A stretch of 9,140 nucleotides of DNA, from the NCBI GenBank assembly GCA_031286725.1, contig JAITTR010000091.1:1-9140 (forward strand), written 5' to 3'. The position numbers and the translations under genes were made by a program. Each line of letters opens with the position of its first letter. Positions within the stretch are counted from its first letter, which is position 1. The notes below the pieces were generated by a model that worked only from the letters and a program-made list of their open reading frames with translations, did not search any database and had not been told where the DNA came from. Source of the DNA: Holosporales bacterium. GTDB taxonomy: Bacteria; Pseudomonadota; Alphaproteobacteria; RUG11792. This document shows, piece by piece, positions 5,539 to 9,140 of this stretch.

Positions 5539-7116
5539 TTATTCGACGCCTATTAGTTCCGCTTTTTTATCTTTTTCCATTTTAAAAACGTGAGTGGCAA
5601 AAGAGCTTATAAAGGCTCTATTATGACTAACGGTTAATACGGAGCCATAATAATCAAAAAGAGCGGCGGATAAAGCCTCAACGCTAGACATATCTAGATG
5701 ATTTGTCGGTTCGTCTAGTATCAAAAAGTTATGCCTTTGCGCTAAAAGCGAGGCTATGGCAACCTTGCTTTTTTCTCCCCCAGACAAAACTCCAACTTGC
5801 TTTTTTACGTCGTCTTTCGTTATAAGAAGACAACCTAAGACAGATCTAGCTTGTTGATAAGTAACTTTCCCGCGCGTTAGGCTCAAGACGTTTTCCAACG
5901 CGTCTAATTTCGGGTCTAAAATATTCAGTTGACTCTGCGAATAATATCCTATGGAAACATTATTTCCTATTTTCATATCTCCGCGAATAAGCGGAATTTC
6001 GCTAATTATAGTTTTCAACAACGTGGATTTTCCAATTCCGTTTGCTCCGATTATCGCTATTTTATCTCCTCTGATAATTCGCAAATTTAAGCTTTTATTA
6101 AGAGCAAGATTTCCATAGCCAATAGAACAATTTTTGAGATCTAAAACGATTTTTCCGCTTTGTTTTTCCATACTAATCTTAAACGTCGCTTTCTTTTCAG
6201 GCTCTTCAGTTTCCAATCTTGCTTCTATTTGTTTTAACCTCTCAATAATCTTTATCTTACTTTGAGCCTGTTTCGCTTTTGAGGCTTTGCTCCTGAACCT
6301 GTCGACAAATTTTTGTAACTGATCTTGTTTTGCTGTTATATATTCTTTTTGCTTTTGAACTAACTCTTCTTTAGATTCCCTTTGTTGTATAAAACTGTCG
6401 AAATTACCGTTATATACGTTTACGTTGCCGTTACAAATATGCATTATTTGGGTAGATATATTATTCAAAAATTCCTTGTCATGGGAAACAAACAATAACG
6501 TCCCTTTGAAAGAATTTAAGTATTGTTCTAGCCATGTTAAGCTTGGCAGATCCAAATGATTCGTCGGTTCGTCTAATATAAGAAAATTGGGATCGTTTAT
6601 TAATAATTTCGCCAGCTCAAGTCTCATTCTCCAGCCGCCTGAAAGTATTAATGGGTCATCGGCAAATTGAGAAGTTTCAAAACCGAGACCTACTAAAATG
6701 CTTTTTGCCTTAGAGCTTAAAGCGTAGCCGTCTTTATCCGCGAATTCTTTTTCTATTTTCTCATATTCAAAATAAACTTCGTCAGAATAATTTTCCTCCA
6801 TTTTCTTTAACGCATTCTTTAGCTTTTCTTGAAGACAAACTAAAGCCTTATGCCCCGTAATACATTCGTCTAGAATAGCGTTTTCAGGATTTTCGCAAGG
6901 AGATTGCGGAAGGTATCCTAAAACGCAATCTTTAGGAAAAATAATATCCCCAAAGTCAGGCTCTTCCAAGCCTATTATTATATTTAAAAACGTAGTCTTC
7001 CCAATCCCATTTGGCCCGATAATCCCGATTTTCGTATTTTTCGAAAAATGATACGAGAAATTTCTTATAATTACCCTATCGCCAAAATTCTTTACGAGAT
7101 TTTGAATTATAATCAT
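5539..7116 (-). CDS. ABC-F family ATPase, YheS-like
   Basis: A soluble ATPase of 525 residues with two ABC domains and no membrane segments: the ABC-F family, whose members bind the ribosome near the E site and act on translation, not transport. Domain 1 has Walker A GPNGIGKTT (34-42), signature LSGGW (158-162), Walker B LILDEPTNHLD (179-189) and switch SHD (211-213). The linker (about 240-310) contains VDRFRSKASKAKQAQSKIK (271-289), the tRNA-contacting arm, very close to E. coli YheS. Domain 2 has GANGIGKST (357-365), LSGGEKSK (444-451), LILDEPTNHLD (465-475) and SH (497-498). All catalytic motifs are intact. The protein ends soon after domain 2 and so lacks the C-terminal extension of YheS (637 residues). 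The ATG at 7116 is fixed by an in-frame TAA nine bases upstream and by the family's usual beginning; no Shine-Dalgarno precedes it. Drug resistance is not indicated. Which ABC-F subgroup it belongs to would need a tree. Confidence 0.93.
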   Translation of the reverse strand: MIIIQNLVKNFGDRVIIRNFSYHFSKNTKIGIIGPNGIGKTTFLNIIIGLEEPDFGDIIFPKDCVLGYLPQSPCENPENAILDECITGHKALVCLQEKLKNALKKMEENYSDEVYFEYEKIEKEFADKDGYALSSKAKSILVGLGFETSQFADDPLILSGGWRMRLELAKLLINDPNFLILDEPTNHLDLPSLTWLEQYLNSFKGTLLFVSHDKEFLNNISTQIMHICNGNVNVYNGNFDSFIQQRESKEELVQKQKEYITAKQDQLQKFVDRFRSKASKAKQAQSKIKIIERLKQIEARLETEEPEKKATFKISMEKQSGKIVLDLKNCSIGYGNLALNKSLNLRIIRGDKIAIIGANGIGKSTLLKTIISEIPLIRGDMKIGNNVSIGYYSQSQLNILDPKLDALENVLSLTRGKVTYQQARSVLGCLLITKDDVKKQVGVLSGGEKSKVAIASLLAQRHNFLILDEPTNHLDMSSVEALSAALFDYYGSVLTVSHNRAFISSFATHVFKMEKDKKAELIGVE

Positions 7117-7123
7117 ATTGTTA

Positions 7124-7152
7124 ATTTAACATACGCATGCCAAACGAGTCAA
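7124..7152 (-). promoter_or_regulatory. Candidate promoter for the ABC-F gene, giving a nearly leaderless mRNA
   Basis: On the minus strand TTGACT (7152-7147) and TTAAAT (7129-7124) are 17 bp apart, matching five and four of six consensus positions. Transcription would begin about 7117-7118, right at the ATG (7116), which has no Shine-Dalgarno. A 10-bp palindrome GTTACGTAAC (7166-7175) lies 13 bp upstream of the -35 box and could be an operator; that is speculation. Confidence 0.4.
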
Positions 7153-7710
7153 ATCAAGTATTAATGTTACGTAACTTGTCGCGCTTTTCAAAACGGGCGT
7201 TTTTAATATTTCCCTATATTTTCGAAAAAGGAATATGCGACATTTAGGACTCTAAAGCTTCCTTGAGCTACAGTAAGCTTACTTAAAGTACGCCACTTCT
7301 TCGCGTAGGCGAAAAATTACCGCGAACAAATGTTTATTATTATCCTCTTTTCTAAATACCAACGAGTTTAAAATACTGCCAAGGATTTTCAAAGATGCCT
7401 TACAAACTATTAGTAAGTTTCGCAAAACTTAATTCTGGCAAGAAAGACAATAACATTTTGTTTAAGCGCTTTCTTAATCAAATCCCATAACTTCAACAAA
7501 CGTGCTGTTAACGCTAATTTAAAATCGAAGATTTTTGCGATATAGTTATGTAAATAAAGACAATTTTCGTAAAACGGATCGGGCATAACCCTCTTTTTCT
7601 CGCAATAAGAAATTCTCAGTCTTAAGCGAATTACGCTAGATTTTAGCTTCAAAAATGTTCCAGGATTTTTATTCCGTTCGAGTAATACCCAGGAGGCAAA
7701 ACAAGTTAAG

Positions 7711-7780
7711 GCGCAAAGCGAGCGAACCTGGACAAATCTTCCGGGCGGATATGGTATAATTTCTCCATACCATATCCGCC
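7711..7780 (-). repeat. Dispersed repeat, copy 2
   Basis: The longer of two related copies, described under 5399-5458. It has 12 bases (ATATCCGCCCGG) absent from copy 1, and these complete one arm of the inverted repeat at 7744-7780. The indel is a multiple of three. The element begins four bases after the acpS stop codon. Two copies in nine kilobases suggest a family with more members elsewhere in the genome. Confidence 0.55.
7744..7780. repeat. 14-bp perfect inverted repeat right after acpS
   Basis: GGCGGATATGGTAT (7744-7757) and ATACCATATCCGCC (7767-7780) are exact reverse complements around a 9-base loop. In the acpS-gltX transcript this would be a stable hairpin starting four bases after the stop codon. 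The bases that follow on the minus strand (CGGAAGATTTG) have no T-run, so it is not a standard rho-independent terminator. It may protect the 3' end of the mRNA or be a mobile palindromic unit. Confidence 0.85.
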
Positions 7781-7784
7781 TTGG

Positions 7785-8165
7785 TTATTGCGAAATTATA
7801 ACGAAAGAGCAGGCGTATGGGATTTCGTCGCTGACGGATACGGTTATCAAAAATTCTCCACCGCAAGCTTTAGCGTTAACGATTTTTAATGCGTTCCTCG
7901 ACAATTTTACTGAAGGTTTCCCGTTTTCGTCATGAAATATTTCGATATCTCTAGGAGAAATTCCAGAAACATTTGAAATAGCTTTAAAAACGCTTTCTTT
8001 TATAGAAAACATTTTAGCTAAAGTTTCTATATATGATTTTCTTTTTTTTGCAAAATTCAATTCATTTTCGGTATAAAACTTTTTTTCAAAACGTTCGCCA
8101 AACTTTAAAAAAAGCTTTTCTATTCGCCTTATATCTAAAATATCGATTCCAATGCCTAATATCAT
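7785..8165 (-). CDS. acpS: Holo-[acyl-carrier-protein] synthase
   Basis: Transfers the 4'-phosphopantetheine group from coenzyme A to a serine of apo-ACP, activating it for fatty-acid synthesis; cytoplasmic, a trimer in the family. The 126-residue length is typical. Seen: GIGIDILDI (4-12) with metal ligand Asp8, FYTENEL (30-36), and MFSIKESVFKAI (52-63), the FxxKExxxKA motif with Glu57 and Lys61. SVSDE (110-114) and the closing strand YACSFVII (117-124) complete the fold. The ATG shares four bases (ATGA, 8165-8162) with the gltX stop and has no clear Shine-Dalgarno, so translation probably depends on coupling to gltX. In many alphaproteobacteria acpS lies with pdxJ, lepB and rnc; here its partner is gltX. 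A hairpin begins four bases after its stop. Confidence 0.95.
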   Translation of the reverse strand: MILGIGIDILDIRRIEKLFLKFGERFEKKFYTENELNFAKKRKSYIETLAKMFSIKESVFKAISNVSGISPRDIEIFHDENGKPSVKLSRNALKIVNAKACGGEFLITVSVSDEIPYACSFVIISQ

Positions 8166-9140
8166 TTGGCAAAGTTCTTTATATAGTTTTGAATTCTATT
8201 AATTGACTCTTCCTTCCCCAATATCTCCATCGCTTCAAAAACGCTTGGAGAAACTAGTTTTCCGCAAAGAGCTCCTCTAATTGCTTGAGCTATTTCGACA
8301 AGTTTTATTTCTTTTTCTTTAGTTAAAGATTTTATATCTTCAAGCGCTACTTTTTCTTCTATATTCGAATACTTTTCTATTATTTTTATAACCTCGTCCA
8401 ACAAACACAGGTGAGTTTTAGTCGCATATTTTTCGCAAGACTCGTCAAATTTAACTGGGGTAGAAATATAAATTTTAGCGGAGTCAGCCAAATCTATCAG
8501 AGTTTTCGCTCTTTCCTTTAAGCTATTCATACCTTTTAATATCTTATTCCTTGCATTGTCTGATATTTCTTCTTTTAAAAACTGTTCAATACATTCTAAT
8601 AAAGATTCGTTATTTCTTTCTCTTATGTAATGGGCATTAAGATTCTGCAATTTTGCCATATCAAATCTAGACGGGGATTTGCCCACGGAATCAAGATTAA
8701 ACCACTTTATCGCATCTTCTCTTGAAATAATTTCATCGTCCCCATGGCTCCAACCCAATCTTAAAAGATAATTGGAAATAGCCTCAGGAAGATAGCCCAG
8801 ATCTATATAATCTTGCGCGCTTACGGCTCCGTGCCGTTTTGATAATTTCGTTCCGTCAGGCCCATAAATAAGCGGTATGTGTCCAAATTTAGGGATGTCC
8901 CATCCAAACGCTTTATATATTTGGATCTGGCGGAAAGTATTGGTTAAGTGATCGTCTCCTCTTATAACGTGAGTTATTTTCATATCGTGATCGTCGACGA
9001 CAACTGACAACATATAAGTCGGAGTTCCGTCTGATCTCAATAGGACTAAATCGTCCAATTGAGAATTATCAACGGATACTTCGCCTTGAACCATATCGTT
9101 TACAGTTGTTTCCCCTCCAATTTCAGATTTTAATCTCACA
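8162..9140 (-). CDS. gltX: Glutamyl-tRNA synthetase, C-terminal part (5' end outside window)
   Basis: Attaches glutamate to tRNA(Glu); cytoplasmic class I synthetase. 325 residues are visible and the frame runs off the right edge. The codon at 9139-9137 is an internal GTG, not a start, so the N-terminal 140-150 residues with the HIGH motif lie outside. Seen, counting from that codon: VQGEVSV (17-23), DDLVLLRSDGTPTY (29-42), VDDHDMKITHVIRGDDHL (48-65), the ATP-binding KLSKRHG motif (98-104) and GYLPEAISNYLLRLGWSHGD (115-134). An all-helical anticodon-binding region extends to the end. It overlaps acpS by four bases. Many alphaproteobacteria have two GluRS copies, one of which also charges tRNA(Gln) for amidation; which type this is cannot be decided by eye. 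Confidence 0.96.
   Translation of the reverse strand, partial: VRLKSEIGGETTVNDMVQGEVSVDNSQLDDLVLLRSDGTPTYMLSVVVDDHDMKITHVIRGDDHLTNTFRQIQIYKAFGWDIPKFGHIPLIYGPDGTKLSKRHGAVSAQDYIDLGYLPEAISNYLLRLGWSHGDDEIISREDAIKWFNLDSVGKSPSRFDMAKLQNLNAHYIRERNNESLLECIEQFLKEEISDNARNKILKGMNSLKERAKTLIDLADSAKIYISTPVKFDESCEKYATKTHLCLLDEVIKIIEKYSNIEEKVALEDIKSLTKEKEIKLVEIAQAIRGALCGKLVSPSVFEAMEILGKEESINRIQNYIKNFAK

Larger units (their letters stand above)
7117..7784. other. 668-bp spacer between acpS and the ABC-F gene
   Basis: No convincing gene, tRNA or structural RNA is seen. Contents: the ABC-F promoter region, the palindromes GTTACGTAAC (7166-7175) and AGTAAGCTTACT (7272-7283, 12 bp perfect), an imperfect inverted repeat around TTCGCG (7300-7305) and CGCGAA (7321-7326), a long stop-free minus-strand frame (7410-7784), and copy 2 of the dispersed repeat with its hairpin at the acpS end. 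Confidence 0.6.
7410..7784 (-). other. 124-codon stop-free frame continuing in the acpS frame; doubtful gene
   Basis: Directly after the acpS TAA the same frame stays open for 124 codons to a TAA at 7412-7410. It begins PRRIWYGEIIPYPPGRFVQV and includes VLLERNKNPGTFLKLKSSV further on. It has no plausible start near its beginning: a TTG at 7652 and an ATG inside (GVMPDPF-like context, RVMPDPFYENC) lack well-spaced ribosome-binding sites. The first 25 codons coincide with dispersed repeat copy 2, and copy 1 can be read similarly (KIIPRFGKVRFLFA against EIIPYPPGRFVQVRSLCA). It is best seen as repeat-derived sequence or the relic of a gene, not an active gene. AcpS itself is full length at 126 residues, so this is not a broken acpS. 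Confidence 0.3.

Noticed and set aside
7672..7690. TTCGAGT resembling a tRNA T-loop, and CCTGGGTTCGG at 5503-5513
   Set aside because: Flanking bases cannot form a T-stem and no acceptor or anticodon arm is present. A signal-recognition-particle RNA was also considered and its conserved loop is absent.
7744..7780. Intrinsic terminator of acpS
   Set aside because: The hairpin is strong but no T-run follows on either strand.
7669..7866. 65-codon minus-strand frame overlapping the acpS 3' end
   Set aside because: Out of frame with acpS and mostly repeat sequence; no independent support.

Overview
The window looks like A+T-rich alphaproteobacterial DNA, probably from a host-associated lineage of the Rickettsiales/Holosporales kind. 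Three things point that way: a 41-residue ribosomal protein L36 of the alphaproteobacterial type (ending FKARQG), a fused IspD-IspF enzyme, and a reduced-looking, loosely packed, A+T-rich layout with long non-coding spacers. The exact genus cannot be read from the sequence.

Layout. Positions 1-4938 carry plus-strand genes: the 3' end of a PAS-domain protein gene (1-470), pyruvate kinase pyk (622-2034), a second paralogous PAS protein (2102-3595), rpmJ for L36 (3671-3796, too short to stand out as an ORF) and the fused ispDF (3799-4938, TTG start). Positions 5539-9140 carry minus-strand genes: a YheS-like ABC-F ATPase (5539-7116), acpS (7785-8165) and the 3' two thirds of gltX (8162-9140), which overlaps acpS by four bases. 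The two blocks converge on a 600-bp spacer (4939-5538). A second long spacer (7117-7784) separates acpS from the ABC-F gene.

How the genes work. Pyk makes pyruvate and ATP. IspDF performs two steps of the MEP isoprenoid pathway, which starts from pyruvate and glyceraldehyde 3-phosphate. L36, GluRS and the ABC-F ATPase serve translation. AcpS activates acyl carrier protein for lipid synthesis. All of these are housekeeping genes.

The unusual part is the pair of PAS proteins flanking pyk. The complete one appears to join three parts: an N-terminal domain whose second half resembles tRNA-dependent cyclodipeptide synthases, a PAS domain, and a C-terminal helical tail. The tail resembles the dimerisation helices of a histidine kinase but has no phospho-acceptor histidine and no ATPase domain. 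The incomplete copy at the left edge shares the PAS end and the tail (69 of 108 residues identical, no gaps).

The spacers are not empty. Each carries one copy of a diverged dispersed repeat on the minus strand (5399-5458 and 7711-7780); the second copy contains a 14-bp perfect inverted repeat directly after the acpS stop. The first spacer also holds what may be a decayed small gene. The second holds a 124-codon stop-free frame that continues in the acpS frame.
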